Positions 18,342 to 26,823 are shown, counted from the first letter of the stretch. The stretch: 43,980 nt of DNA from an uncultured Pseudoxanthomonas sp. (GCF_946886695.1 NZ_CAMPJD010000041.1:1-43980); one strand, 5' to 3'. Translations and numbers: made by a program. The notes: generated from the letters alone by a model not told the origin.

Positions 18342-18869
18342 CTAGGCCTTGGAAGTCACAGGAGCCGAGAGCCTGTTGACGGCTGCGGCTAGATGTTCCG
18401 CGGCAAGGTGTGCGTACCTGAGCGTCATGGTCAGATCAGCGTGACCCAGTAGTTCCCGGACAGTGTTCAGGTCGACGCCGTTCATGACGAGGCGGCTGGC
18501 GAAGTGGTGGCGCAGGTCATGAAATCGCAGGTCATTGATGCTCGCCGCAGACAGCAGTTTGTCCCATGACGTCTTCAGCCCCTTGATGCCGAAAACCGAA
18601 CCGGTGGAATCAGTCAGGCCACGCCACTTGACGAGGGTCGAAAGTGCCTCGTCGTTCAAGGGGATGTGACGCTGCTTGCCGCTTTTGGCGTTCTCGCGGC
18701 GGACCGTCAGCATTCGGGCCTCAAAGTGAATGTCGGCCCAGTTCCAAGCCATGTGCCCACTGGGCTGCACCCGAAGTGCCAAACCGCGCACCTGTGCGTC
18801 CCTGAGCTCATAGGGGCGATCCCGGGGTAGTGTGCTGGAGATGATCTTTTTGGTCAGCTGGACGCGCAT
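18342..18869 (-). pseudogene. Tyrosine-type site-specific integrase, internally deleted
   Basis: The frame is open for 175 codons from ATG 18869, but the product joins two distant parts of a phage/island integrase. Its first 40 or so residues (LTKKIISSTLPRDRPYELRD, then GLALRVQPSG) are the N-terminal arm-binding start. These run straight into WADIHFEARMLTVRRENAKSG, which belongs just after the first catalytic box. The core-binding domain and the box I arginine are missing, about 200 residues short of the usual 380-400. The remaining catalytic residues are present (K in NAKSGKQRHIP, HDLRHH, LGH, Y in MTLRYAHL). It lies on the same strand just beyond the 3' end of tRNA-Ala, the normal place for such an integrase. 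It should be unable to recombine DNA. Confidence 0.82.
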
Positions 18870-18977
18870 CGTGAAGCGGTTTCCGTAAGTTCCCTGTAAG
18901 TCGGAACAGTAGGAAAAGCTGCGCATCAATGTCTGGACGAGGACCATCCGCATCCAGGTGCAGAAGCGTCCAACTCC

Positions 18978-19010
18978 TTAAAACAGAAAGCCCCGCATGA
19001 GCGGGGCTTT
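18978..19010 (-). terminator. Terminator after tRNA-Ala
   Basis: Minus-strand AAAGCCCCGC, loop TCAT, GCGGGGCTTT, then CTGTTTTAA. It begins 8 bases beyond the CCA end of the tRNA. Confidence 0.85.
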
Positions 19011-19017
19011 GTATAAG

Positions 19018-19093
<76 letters not shown>

Positions 19094-19110
19094 ACAAGAG
19101 CGGGGCCATT

Positions 19111-20220
19111 CTAGCCCGCGGCCGCTTCCTGTGCCAAGCCCGCGCGGGCCAGGATGGGCGCCAGCGTAGGCTCCAGTTCGCCGCGCCGCCAACCCGACAG
19201 GGCAGTGGGCCATTGGCCCGATTCCTGCAACGCCTCCAGATACCGGCGCGAGGCCAGCACGCCGTCCGGCAGGCCGAGTTCGGCGCTGCGGGCGGACACC
19301 GCATCCTGCAGGCGCTTGACCTGCGCCTTGTCGCCATCGGTCGCGTTGCGCGCCAGCGGCATGCCGGCTTCGTCGTCCAGCGGCGTGGACAGCGTCTGCC
19401 AGATCGCGTCGGCCAGTTTGCGGGGCGCCTTCGGCTGGGTGTCGAACAGGCGCAGCAGCGCCGCCTTGTCCATCGGCGGCGTGCGGGCGAGGCTTACCGC
19501 CAGCTCGTTGTCCAGGATCCAGCTGCGCGGTTTGTCGCTGGCGCGGGCCTGCGTTTCGCGCCAGCGCAGCAGGCGCACCAGCCGCTGCTGCGCCTCGGCG
19601 TCGAGGAACTGCGCGCTGCGCATGGACAGGTGCGGCCAGCGTTCGCCCTCGTCCTGCGCCGCGTTCTCCACGAAGCGGGCACAGTCTTCTTCCAGCCACG
19701 CAAGGCGACCACTGGATGCCAGTCCGGTCCGGAGCGCGTCGTGCACCGTGAACAGATAGCGCACATCGTCGGCGGCATAGTGCAGCTGCGACTCGCTCAA
19801 CGGGCGGCGCAGCCAGTCCGAACGGGTCTCGCCCTTGGGCAGCACCACGCCGGTGATGCGTTCCACCAGCTTCTGATAGCCCAGGCCGGCGGCCACCCCG
19901 CCAATGGCGGCGGCGATCTGCGTATCGAACAACGGCGTGGGCAGCGCATTGCAGGCGAATTTGAACGCCACCAGGTCTTCACTGGCGCTGTGCATGACCT
20001 TGGTGATCGTGGTGTCCAGCAGCCACGGCCTCAGCGCATCGGTCATGCCCGGCACCAGGGGGTCGACGAGCAGCACGTCGTCGTCGATGGCGATCTGCAC
20101 CAGCGCCAGCTGCGGCCAATAGGTGCGTTCGCGCACGAACTCGGTATCCAGGCCGATCCGCGTGGGCCGGCGTTGCAGCTGCGCGTCCAGCGCGGTGGGG
20201 GTGTCGATCCAGTGGGGCAC
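19111..20220 (-). CDS. rnd: Ribonuclease D
   Basis: A 369-residue 3'-5' exoribonuclease that trims tRNA and other small RNA 3' ends. The DEDD exonuclease domain spans about residues 1-190: first motif [21 protein letters not shown], second motif [10 protein letters not shown], and third motif [12 protein letters not shown] with the conserved Y-x3-D. One or two HRDC-like helical domains follow (about 205-360). The start is GTG at 20220 with GGAG nine bases before. The tRNA-Ala gene follows closely on the same strand, so the enzyme and one of its possible substrates may share a transcript. Confidence 0.95.
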   Translation of the reverse strand: MPHWIDTPTALDAQLQRRPTRIGLDTEFVRERTYWPQLALVQIAIDDDVLLVDPLVPGMTDALRPWLLDTTITKVMHSASEDLVAFKFACNALPTPLFDTQIAAAIGGVAAGLGYQKLVERITGVVLPKGETRSDWLRRPLSESQLHYAADDVRYLFTVHDALRTGLASSGRLAWLEEDCARFVENAAQDEGERWPHLSMRSAQFLDAEAQQRLVRLLRWRETQARASDKPRSWILDNELAVSLARTPPMDKAALLRLFDTQPKAPRKLADAIWQTLSTPLDDEAGMPLARNATDGDKAQVKRLQDAVSARSAELGLPDGVLASRRYLEALQESGQWPTALSGWRRGELEPTLAPILARAGLAQEAAAG

Positions 20221-20355
20221 GAAATCTCCGCGTGATGCGTGGTTTGCTCAGTCAGGGGACAATAACCTAAGGTCCGGGCTCAGCCCGTATCGTCTGCCGG
20301 TCATGTCTGCCGGCATTCTCTCACGGGGGCCGGTGGCTCCCATCACGGAGGGTGT

Positions 20356-22194
20356 TTGCGCGCGATCCTTGCCGCCTTGTTGATCTCGCTGCCGTGGCTC
20401 GCCGCGTGTTCGCGCGATGCGGCGACGCCGGACGAAGCAGGCGCCGCCGTCGATGCCGTGCGCATGCCCAGCGTGACGGTGACGGGCGATGACAGCAGCG
20501 TGGACGAGCTGAACTGGCGCCCGCCCGCCGTGGCCCTGGTGCCCGACGATGCCGCCGACGCGCACCGACGTGCGGCGCGTGCGTTGTCCGAAGGCCGCCT
20601 GTTCGATGGGCCGGACGACGCGATTCCGCTTTACCTCGCGCTGCAACGGCTCGATGCCGGCGATGCGCGCGCGAAGACCGGCCTCGGTCGCAGCCTGGAT
20701 CGCCTGCTGGACCAGGGCGCGCAGGTGATGCGCCATGCCGAGGACCGCACCGAGGCCCTCCGTCGTGCACGGCAGATCGCCGCGGTGGCGCGTACCGTGG
20801 CCCCGGCCGATCCGGCGGTGGTCGCCTATCTCGCGCGCGTGGACGAGGCCGATCAGCTCACCCGGCTCAACGTGGCCAGCGAACGCGCCCTGCGCGAAGG
20901 CACGCTGGGCGAGAACGGCGGCGGGGCACTGGCGGGTTTCCGCGAAGTGCTGAAGTGGAAGCCGGGCCAGCCTCGCGCCATGCAGGGCGTTGCCGCAGTG
21001 GAGAGCGCCATGATCCGCCGCGCGGAAGAGGCGGCGCTGGCCAGCGACTTCGCTACCACGCGCCTCTGGCTGGACCATGCCGCCAAGGTCCGCGAGGACG
21101 CGCAGACCGTGGCCGATGCGCGCGTGCGCGTGGAGGCCATCCGCATGGCGCGCATCGCCGAACTGCGCGATGCCGGCGTACGCGACATGGCCACGCCACT
21201 CGGGCTGAAGGACGCACGTGTGAAGCTGGCCGAGGTGTTGCGCATCGCCGAGCCCGGCAACCGCGTGGCGGCCGATTTCCGCCAGCGCATCGACTTGGCC
21301 ACGCACTACGGCCTGTACCGTCCGGGCCAGGCCTTCACCGATGCGCTGCACCATGGTGGCCGCGGGCCGGCGATGGTGGTGGTGCCGCATGGTGGCTTCA
21401 GCATGGGTGCGGGCGAGGAAGAAAAGGATGCCGCCGATGCCGAGAAGCCTGCCCACTACGTGCGGTTCGATCGCGGGTTCGCGATGGCGCTGCACCCGGT
21501 GACGGTGGGCGAATTCCGCCGCTTCGTGGAAGCCACCCAGTACCGTCCACGCGCCACGCGACGTGGGCATTCCATCGTCTATGACGAGCGCAGCGGCAAT
21601 TTCGTGCGCCGCAGCGGCGTGGACTGGCGCTCGGACTACAACGGCCAGCCTGCCAGCGACGACATGCCGGTGCTGCACGTCAGCGTGTACGACGCCGAGG
21701 CCTATGCCGAATGGCTGGCCGGCCAGACCGGTCATGGCTACCGCCTGCCCAGCGAGGCCGAATACGAATACGCCCTGCGTGCCGGCCAGCAGGGCCGCTA
21801 CCCCTGGGGCAATGGCCAGCCCCCCCGAGGCGTGGCCAATCTGACCGGGGGCAACGACCGCTCGCCCAGCGGGCGCAACTGGAACAACGCCTTCATCGGC
21901 TACGGCGACGGCTACTGGGGGCCGGCGCCGGTAGGCCGCTTCCGCGCCAATGCCTTCGGCCTGAAGGACCTGGACGGCAACATCAGTGAATGGGTCGGCG
22001 ATTGCTGGCACGCCAGCTACCGGCGCGCCCCGGCGGATGGGGCGGCGTGGTTCAATCCCGGCTGCCGGTCACGGGTGGTGCGCGGCGGGTCCTGGGCCAG
22101 TTCGCCGGCGCAGGCACGTGCCGCGTGGCGCTCGTCGTCGGATTCGGATATGACTAATGCGCGGGTGGGCTTCCGCGTCGTTCGCGGCATCTAG
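20356..22194 (+). CDS. Lipoprotein with C-terminal SUMF1/formylglycine-enzyme-like domain
   Basis: A 612-residue exported protein. The TTG at 20356 follows ACGGAGGG and gives a lipoprotein signal with lipobox LAAC (about residue 18). Residues 60-330 are alpha-helical and repetitive, TPR-like in character, suggesting a protein-binding part. The C-terminal part (about 335-612) is a FGE-sulfatase fold: HGGFSMGAGEEEKDAADAEKP, HPVTVGEFRRFVEAT, YRLPSEAEYEYALRAG and VVRGGSWASSPAQARAAWR ending GFRVVRG. The paired cysteines that bind copper in true formylglycine-generating enzymes are not seen, so catalysis of that reaction is unlikely. It is followed directly by an M48 protease gene. Confidence 0.85.
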   Translation: MRAILAALLISLPWLAACSRDAATPDEAGAAVDAVRMPSVTVTGDDSSVDELNWRPPAVALVPDDAADAHRRAARALSEGRLFDGPDDAIPLYLALQRLDAGDARAKTGLGRSLDRLLDQGAQVMRHAEDRTEALRRARQIAAVARTVAPADPAVVAYLARVDEADQLTRLNVASERALREGTLGENGGGALAGFREVLKWKPGQPRAMQGVAAVESAMIRRAEEAALASDFATTRLWLDHAAKVREDAQTVADARVRVEAIRMARIAELRDAGVRDMATPLGLKDARVKLAEVLRIAEPGNRVAADFRQRIDLATHYGLYRPGQAFTDALHHGGRGPAMVVVPHGGFSMGAGEEEKDAADAEKPAHYVRFDRGFAMALHPVTVGEFRRFVEATQYRPRATRRGHSIVYDERSGNFVRRSGVDWRSDYNGQPASDDMPVLHVSVYDAEAYAEWLAGQTGHGYRLPSEAEYEYALRAGQQGRYPWGNGQPPRGVANLTGGNDRSPSGRNWNNAFIGYGDGYWGPAPVGRFRANAFGLKDLDGNISEWVGDCWHASYRRAPADGAAWFNPGCRSRVVRGGSWASSPAQARAAWRSSSDSDMTNARVGFRVVRGI

Positions 22195-22211
22195 CCGCCA
22201 GGGAGAGGGTG

Positions 22212-23123
22212 ATGAGGCAAGATCCAAACGGGCGCTCGCAATACGGGCAGGGCGGCGGGCGGCGCGGCGGCGGACTGGGCAACCTGCGCTGGCTGATCCT
22301 GCTGGGCTTCCTGGTGTATGGCGGCTGCTACTACCTCAACAATCGCGTGGTCGATCCGTACACCGGCGAGAAAGTGCTGATCGACGGTTCCATCGGCGTG
22401 GAGGAAGAGAAGGCGCTCGGCCTGCAGGCTTACCAGGAGATCCTTTCGCAGGAGCAGCCGGTCGATCCGAATTCGCAGATCGCGCAACAGGTGCGCACCA
22501 TCGCGCAACGCCTGATCGCGAAGATCCCCGAAGTCGAAGCCGCCATCGCAGCGGAAAAGGGCACCCAGCCCAGTGGCAACTGGAAGACCTTCGAGTGGGA
22601 CGTCAACGTCATCCAGTCCGACCAGGCCAACGCCTTCTGCCTGCCCGGCGGCAAGATGGCGGTCTACACCGGGCTGATCCCGGTGGCGAAGAACGCCGAC
22701 GCGGTAGCGGTCGTGATGGGTCACGAGATTGCCCACGCGCTGCTGCGCCACGGCGCGCAGCGCATGTCGCAGCAGAAGCTCACCCAGATCGGCCAGATGG
22801 CCGGCGCGATGAGCGGCATGGATCCGCAACAGCAGCAGATGGTGATGGCCGCGATGGGGTACGGCTACCTGCTGCCGTACGCACGTGAACACGAGACGCA
22901 GGCCGATGAAGTCGGCCTGATGCTGGCCGCCGCCGCGTGCTTCAATCCCGAGGAAGCCGTGCCGCTGTGGCAGCGCATGAGCGAAGCCAGTGGCGGTCAG
23001 GCGCCGCCGGAATTCTCGTCCACGCACCCGAATCCCGGCACGCGCATCCAGAACCTCACCGCGCTGATGCCCAAGGCGATGGAATACCGCCAGAAGTTCT
23101 GCCCGCAGGGAGCGGCGCAGTGA
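22212..23123 (+). CDS. M48 family metalloprotease, membrane-anchored
   Basis: A 303-residue zinc protease. A glycine/arginine-rich N-terminus precedes one membrane segment (WLILLGFLVYGGCYYL, about 27-42). The zinc site is HEIAHALLRH (H171, E172, H175), and a second glutamate lies in EHETQADEVG. DANAF-like SDQANAFCLPGGKMAVYTGL is typical of M48C envelope proteases (LoiP/BepA relatives) that degrade or assist outer-membrane proteins. GGGAGAGG at 22201 fits the ATG at 22212 better than the GTG three bases earlier. It overlaps the next gene by GTGA. Confidence 0.9.
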   Translation: MRQDPNGRSQYGQGGGRRGGGLGNLRWLILLGFLVYGGCYYLNNRVVDPYTGEKVLIDGSIGVEEEKALGLQAYQEILSQEQPVDPNSQIAQQVRTIAQRLIAKIPEVEAAIAAEKGTQPSGNWKTFEWDVNVIQSDQANAFCLPGGKMAVYTGLIPVAKNADAVAVVMGHEIAHALLRHGAQRMSQQKLTQIGQMAGAMSGMDPQQQQMVMAAMGYGYLLPYAREHETQADEVGLMLAAAACFNPEEAVPLWQRMSEASGGQAPPEFSSTHPNPGTRIQNLTALMPKAMEYRQKFCPQGAAQ

Positions 23124-23662
23124 AGACGCTGGCCGGCGCGGTCCTGCTCGCCGTCGCGGCTGTCGCCACCCCCGCGCACGCGGCGATCAAGGACGCGCAG
23201 CCGAGCGGATTCACCGTCGAGAATTCCGAATGGGTGCCGGTCGCGCCGCAGGTGGCGTACGCGGCGCTGGTCAACGACGTCGGCCGCTGGTGGCCGGCCG
23301 ACCACACCTGGTGGGGCGACGCGTCGAAGCTGGCCATCAGCGACAAGGCCGGCGGCTGCTTCTGCGAGATCAACGGCGCGCAGCAGGCGTGGCACATGAC
23401 AGTGACCTTCACCGATCCGGGCAAGCTCATGCGCATGACCGGCGGCCTCGGCCCGTTGCAGGGCATGGGCCTGCACGGTGCACTGGAGTGGCGCTTCACC
23501 GAAGAGAACGGCGGTACCCGCATCACCCTGTGGTATCGCGCCGGCGGCTACACGCCGGATGACATGAGCACGTTCGCGCCCATCGTGGACAAGGTGCAAG
23601 GCCTGCAACTCGGCGGCCTGGCCGCCTTCCTGCGCAAGGGCACCGACGGCGCCCCGCGCTGA
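23120..23662 (+). CDS. Exported SRPBCC (START/Bet v1-like) protein
   Basis: A 180-residue protein with a signal peptide (LAGAVLLAVAAVATPAHA). The mature part has the SRPBCC layout: WVPVAPQVAYAALVNDVGRWWP helix-strand start, GCFCEINGAQQAWHMTV, then GALEWRFTEENGGTRITLWY and a closing amphipathic helix (FAPIVDKVQGLQLGGLAAFL). Such folds bind small hydrophobic ligands. An exported member is less usual than the cytoplasmic AHSA1 type. The GTG start overlaps the protease stop (GTGA), so it is translationally coupled to the M48 gene. Function unknown. Confidence 0.82.
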   Translation: MKTLAGAVLLAVAAVATPAHAAIKDAQPSGFTVENSEWVPVAPQVAYAALVNDVGRWWPADHTWWGDASKLAISDKAGGCFCEINGAQQAWHMTVTFTDPGKLMRMTGGLGPLQGMGLHGALEWRFTEENGGTRITLWYRAGGYTPDDMSTFAPIVDKVQGLQLGGLAAFLRKGTDGAPR

Positions 23663-23696
23663 CATCCACCCCAACGTTCGAGGAAAGGAAGACCGC

Positions 23697-23936
23697 ATGA
23701 GCATTCGTTTGTCGGAAAAGGACAGTGGCCGCACGCTGGGCAGCATCTCGGAAGCGGACCTGCAGATGCTGGTGGACTACATGGAAGAGGAATCTTCCAG
23801 GGATCAGGACTACTACGTGGAACACACCGCCATCGATGCGCTGGAAAGCCTGGGTGCCAGCGCGGGTTTCATTGCGCTATTGCGCGCGGCGGTCGGCGAG
23901 TCGGACGGCATCGATGTGGTGTGGGCTGAAGAATAG
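23697..23936 (+). CDS. Small acidic hypothetical protein
   Basis: A 79-residue acidic protein (MSIRLSEKDSGRTLGSISEA at the start, GIDVVWAEE at the end) with AGGAAAG eight bases before the ATG. No signal or membrane segment. Predicted helices such as DLQMLVDYMEEES and TAIDALESLGASAGFIALL alternate with short strands. It follows the SRPBCC gene by 34 bases and could be in the same unit. I do not recognise the family. Confidence 0.7.
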   Translation: MSIRLSEKDSGRTLGSISEADLQMLVDYMEEESSRDQDYYVEHTAIDALESLGASAGFIALLRAAVGESDGIDVVWAEE

Positions 23937-23957
23937 AGCGTACGTTTGGCCGCTCGC

Positions 23958-24329
23958 ATGCCGACCTTGACGAAGTCTCCAGTTGCAGCCGGGCCTGCAG
24001 TGTTCATTGCGCTCTGCGTCGGTGCTCTTCAGATATTGGTCGGCATCCTCGTGTTGGCATGGGCATGGCCTCTGTTTGCGGACCCACCGTTCCTCGCGCA
24101 GGGGTTGGTCAAGGAGTACCACGACCTCCGTCAGATGCTCCCTCGCGATGACGCGACGCTGACCATGCTGAAGGGGCTGCGCTGGAAGTTGCAGTGGCTG
24201 TTTGACCGGCAAACCGAGGGCGTGCTGGTGGGCATGGGCTTGGGCGCCTTCCTGCTCGTGTGCGGGGCGGCATTGATCGGGATCGCATGCTGGCCACCCA
24301 TCGCGCGGAAGCTGCGTAGTGAGGGTTGA
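23958..24329 (+). CDS. Hypothetical membrane protein, two transmembrane helices
   Basis: A 123-residue protein. Two hydrophobic helices are seen at about residues 14-40 (AVFIALCVGALQILVGILVL) and 90-112 (GMGLGAFLLVCGAALIGIAC), joined by a soluble basic/acidic loop. The ATG at 23958 is preferred to a TTG at 23946. Codon use is typical of the genome. It lies just before another unknown gene (24345), with a 15-base gap. Confidence 0.65.
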   Translation: MPTLTKSPVAAGPAVFIALCVGALQILVGILVLAWAWPLFADPPFLAQGLVKEYHDLRQMLPRDDATLTMLKGLRWKLQWLFDRQTEGVLVGMGLGAFLLVCGAALIGIACWPPIARKLRSEG

Positions 24330-24344
24330 GCAGGAGAACGGGAT

Positions 24345-24821
24345 TTGAAAACAGTTCTCAGGTCGAATCGTGGGGTATCGGAACTGACGATGCGATTGAC
24401 CCCACGCGGTACCGCCGAGTGGGAATGTGCGCTGGTGTTCGTGGGCGAGGATTGGAATGGCGACCATGGCCACCCCTTCACGGTGACCGTGGACGGGTTC
24501 ATCCTGGTCACAACGGCACTTGAGTCATTGCATCGCCATCTGGAATCCTGGCTCGGTGGCTCCTTGGAGGAACTCGTTTCATCGCGCCTGGACGCATCGT
24601 TCGGGCTTGCGGGACCCGGGCAGATGCTTGGTTTCCGGTTCGGGCCCATCCAGGAGGTGATCGCCGAGCGCGGCAAGCCTGTGGTCAGCATCGGGTTTTC
24701 CATCGGCGCACTAGCGGGCAAGTTCCACATCGTCACCGACCCCTCGTGCCTTGCCTTGTTCGCCGAAGGCCTCGGACATGCTCTGAAAGGCGACGAACAC
24801 CAGCGTCGTAGGATGGGTTGA
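24345..24821 (+). CDS. Hypothetical protein whose end lies inside a repeat
   Basis: A 158-residue soluble protein of unknown function (strands such as AEWECALVFVGEDW and PFTVTVDGFILV; a helix SLHRHLESWLGGSLEELV). It starts at TTG 24345 with CAGGAGAA about 10 bases before; ATG 24390 is the alternative. The last codons (RRMG-stop) are contributed by the left arm of the inverted repeat at 24808-24840, so the ancestral C-terminus has probably been replaced or trimmed by insertion of the repeat. Confidence 0.65.
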   Translation: MKTVLRSNRGVSELTMRLTPRGTAEWECALVFVGEDWNGDHGHPFTVTVDGFILVTTALESLHRHLESWLGGSLEELVSSRLDASFGLAGPGQMLGFRFGPIQEVIAERGKPVVSIGFSIGALAGKFHIVTDPSCLALFAEGLGHALKGDEHQRRRMG

Positions 24822-24897
24822 GCCGAAGGCGATACCCATCGCTTGCGAAATTATGGTTCACCATGATGGGTATCGCCTTCGGCTCAACCCATCCTAC
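24808..24897. repeat. Large perfect inverted repeat (33-bp arms)
   Basis: Arms at 24808-24840 and 24865-24897 are perfect inverted copies; the arm begins GTAGGATGGGTTGAGCCGAA and ends GATACCCATC. The 24-base loop is AT-richer. This GTAGGATGGGT...ACCCATC type of interspersed repeat is known from many unrelated bacteria. Here it supplies the stop codon of the upstream gene and ends 15 bases before the VOC gene start. Confidence 0.9.
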
Positions 24898-24912
24898 TCA
24901 GAGCAGGCCTCC

Positions 24913-25272
24913 ATGCCCCACATCATCCCCATGCAACCTGTCCGCCATCTGCCGCGGGCGATCGTGTTCTACGAACAGCTCGGTTTCACCGTCGAAGACC
25001 GTCGCGACGACTGGGGCTGGGCGAAGCTGCGCTGGGGCGACTGCCGGGTGATGCTGGACCAGTCGATCAACGTGAACCCGGATACGCCGCGCAACGCAGT
25101 GCTCTATCTCTACCCCGGCGACATCGACGCCTTCCATGCGCAGGCGCGAGCGAATGGCCTGGACGTCCCCGACCTGGACACCACGTTCTACGGCATGCGC
25201 GAGTTCCGCATCGACGATCCTGACGGCAACCGGCTGTGGATCGGGCAGGTGGGCGAGGCCGAAGGCGCCTGA
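24913..25272 (+). CDS. VOC superfamily (glyoxalase/bleomycin-resistance-like) protein
   Basis: A 119-residue protein made of two beta-alpha-beta-beta-beta units. The N-terminal unit includes IPMQPVRHLPRAIVFYEQLG and VMLDQSINV; the C-terminal unit includes FYGMREFRIDDPDGNRLWIGQ, a classical VOC ending with the metal-ligand glutamate/aspartate region. Such proteins are dioxygenases, glyoxalases or bleomycin/fosfomycin-type binding proteins. One histidine/glutamate ligand set is not clearly complete, so it may be a binding protein. The ATG 24913 lies just outside the upstream repeat. Confidence 0.85.
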   Translation: MPHIIPMQPVRHLPRAIVFYEQLGFTVEDRRDDWGWAKLRWGDCRVMLDQSINVNPDTPRNAVLYLYPGDIDAFHAQARANGLDVPDLDTTFYGMREFRIDDPDGNRLWIGQVGEAEGA

Positions 25273-25863
25273 GCCCGGAGCGCGAGCGTGCGGAGGTGAC
25301 ACGCGAGGCTCCGGAATCTGCGCGTGACCTGCGAGGGCTTGCGCGCAGGCTTCGAGAAGGCGCAAATGAACGCGCCACGTTCATGCGCACGCCACCGGTA
25401 CCTCGCGTGCAGGTCTCGATGCCTTGCGAAAGCGCATTTCCGATCGCTGGGACAAGGCGTCGAGGCGCGCGCACAAGATAGGCCGGGTCGCGCGCCGGGT
25501 CGTTCGCCTCGCTGATCTCACATTGAGCTCTATCCACGGCCTCCCGAGGCTTGCGGTGCCGAGCCCCAGCGTCTGGCGCGCACGCTTTCGGGTGTTGCGG
25601 ATGAACGTTTCAGGTTCATACATCACGTTTTCACGCGTACGCGCGAGCCTCCGGGCCTTGCGCGGCGGCGGGCGATGCGCACCTTCGGCATGGAGGGGCC
25701 CCGGGGGCGGGCTGGAGCGGTGATCTCGCGGGCGCCGGGCGTTGCGCGTGGCCCAGGGCCGTCCACCTCTGACCGCTGGCGGCACGTCCACGCGTTGCCC
25801 AAGGGGAGCGGCGCTGGTTCCTGTCCGGTGGCCGGCATTCCCCCCACGAAGAGAATCCCTGCC
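25273..25863. other. 591-base gap without a convincing gene
   Basis: Arginine-rich open frames exist on both strands (plus 25424-25723, minus 25381-25623), but neither has a ribosome site or a recognisable domain. The stretch carries small inverted repeats (ATGAACG-CGCCA-CGTTCAT at about 25367-25385, and a related ATGAACGTTTCAGGTTCAT at about 25601-25619) and many GCGCG words. It may be a degraded region or a long leader to the tail-tube-like gene. Confidence 0.4.
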
Positions 25864-26307
25864 ATGCCCAACGTACGTGACCGCCCCTATCCCGGAATGA
25901 ACTTCCTCGTCGACCTCGGCACCGGTGACGACGGTCCCGGCAGTGGCGTGGCCGAGGTGGTGTTCCCCGAAGCACGGCTGCAGCTCAACGAGTACCGCAG
26001 CGGGAACGACAAGAGCAGCGAATCGATGAAGCTGTCCACGCTGACGCACTACGACGATCTGGTACTGCGTCGTGGCGTGACCGGTTCGCTGTCGTGGTAT
26101 CAGTGGTGGAACGAAGCGCGCAACGGCGGCGACGCGCGGCGCGATATCAGCGTGACGCTGCTGGACGAGCAAGGCAACCCGGTGTTGCGCTGGCGCTTCC
26201 TGCGCGCGAGGCCGGTGGCCTATCGCACCTCGCCGATGGACGCGGCGGTGGCGGATACGCTGTTCGAGACGCTGGAAATCGCGTTCGACCGCTTCGAGAT
26301 GGAGTAG
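25864..26307 (+). CDS. Phage T4 gp19-like tail-tube protein, orphan
   Basis: A 147-residue protein. The pattern PYPGMNFLVDLG, then VFPEARLQLNEYRSGND, KLSTLTHYDDLVLRRGVTG, RRDISVTLLDEQGNPVLRWRF and ETLEIAFDRFE matches the tail-tube family of contractile phages, R-type pyocins and extracellular injection systems (T4 gp19 fold). No sheath, baseplate or other tail gene is near. The ATG at 25864 gives the usual family length; an earlier in-frame start would add a low-complexity tail. It may be a remnant or a repurposed single protein. Confidence 0.8.
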   Translation: MPNVRDRPYPGMNFLVDLGTGDDGPGSGVAEVVFPEARLQLNEYRSGNDKSSESMKLSTLTHYDDLVLRRGVTGSLSWYQWWNEARNGGDARRDISVTLLDEQGNPVLRWRFLRARPVAYRTSPMDAAVADTLFETLEIAFDRFEME

Positions 26308-26310
26308 CAG

Positions 26311-26526
26311 TCAGCCCGTCATGTCGCGTGGGGGCTCGCGCAGGTATTCCAGCACGAAGCCGATGACCAGTCCCAGCAGCGCGCAGCCGACGGCCATTGC
26401 GGCCGAGGCGGGCTCCTTCCCGGTCAGGTGGAACAGACCCAGCCCGGCGACGATCCCCAGCAGCAGCGGCACGAGCAGCCGGGGTTTCGACCACAGGTCC
26501 GCCAGCAGGTACGCGATCAGCTCCAA
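26311..26526 (-). CDS. Small hydrophobic membrane protein
   Basis: A 71-residue protein with two hydrophobic segments (RLLVPLLLGIVAGLGLFHL and AMAVGCALLGLVIGFVLEYL), ending in a charged tail. The start is TTG at 26526, a few bases after the stop of the lipoprotein gene on the same strand, so the two may be translated in series. No family recognised. The stop is four bases from the stop of the convergent tail-tube gene. Confidence 0.55.
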   Translation of the reverse strand: MELIAYLLADLWSKPRLLVPLLLGIVAGLGLFHLTGKEPASAAMAVGCALLGLVIGFVLEYLREPPRDMTG

Positions 26527-26532
26527 CGGCTG

Positions 26533-26823
26533 TCAGCGCGCAGGAGGCGCGGAGCAGGTGGCGACCGCAACCGTTTCGTACATCTGCAGCGTCCATCCGC
26601 CGGGTTCGAGGCGATAGCGGCGCTGCGTCTGCGTGGCGCCGATGCACTGGACGAGCAGCACGGTGGAGCCAGGGCCCGCGGCCACCAGGTCGAGCGGCTC
26701 GACGCAGCCGACCGCCGTGCATCGCGGCGTCGTCTGTCCGCCGGCCGTGTGCGTCGCGCATCCCGCCAGTGCAGGCAGGATCAGGACGGATGAGTACAGC
26801 GCGAGCCTGACGAACGCTTGCAT
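26533..26823 (-). CDS. Small putative lipoprotein
   Basis: A 96-residue protein. The N-terminus MQAFVRLALYSSVLILPALA is a signal peptide ending in lipobox LAGC, so the mature protein would be anchored at Cys21. The body contains CTAVGCVEPLDLVA and a hydrophilic end; several cysteines could form disulphides. GGAGAGG lies 5 bases before ATG 26823, which decides this start over a longer frame beginning at 26889. Function unknown. Confidence 0.7.
   Translation of the reverse strand: MQAFVRLALYSSVLILPALAGCATHTAGGQTTPRCTAVGCVEPLDLVAAGPGSTVLLVQCIGATQTQRRYRLEPGGWTLQMYETVAVATCSAPPAR

Noticed and set aside
25381..25623. 80-residue basic frame on the minus strand
   Set aside because: Overlaps an equally open plus-strand frame, lacks a ribosome site and shows no recognisable motif; left as uncertain gap.
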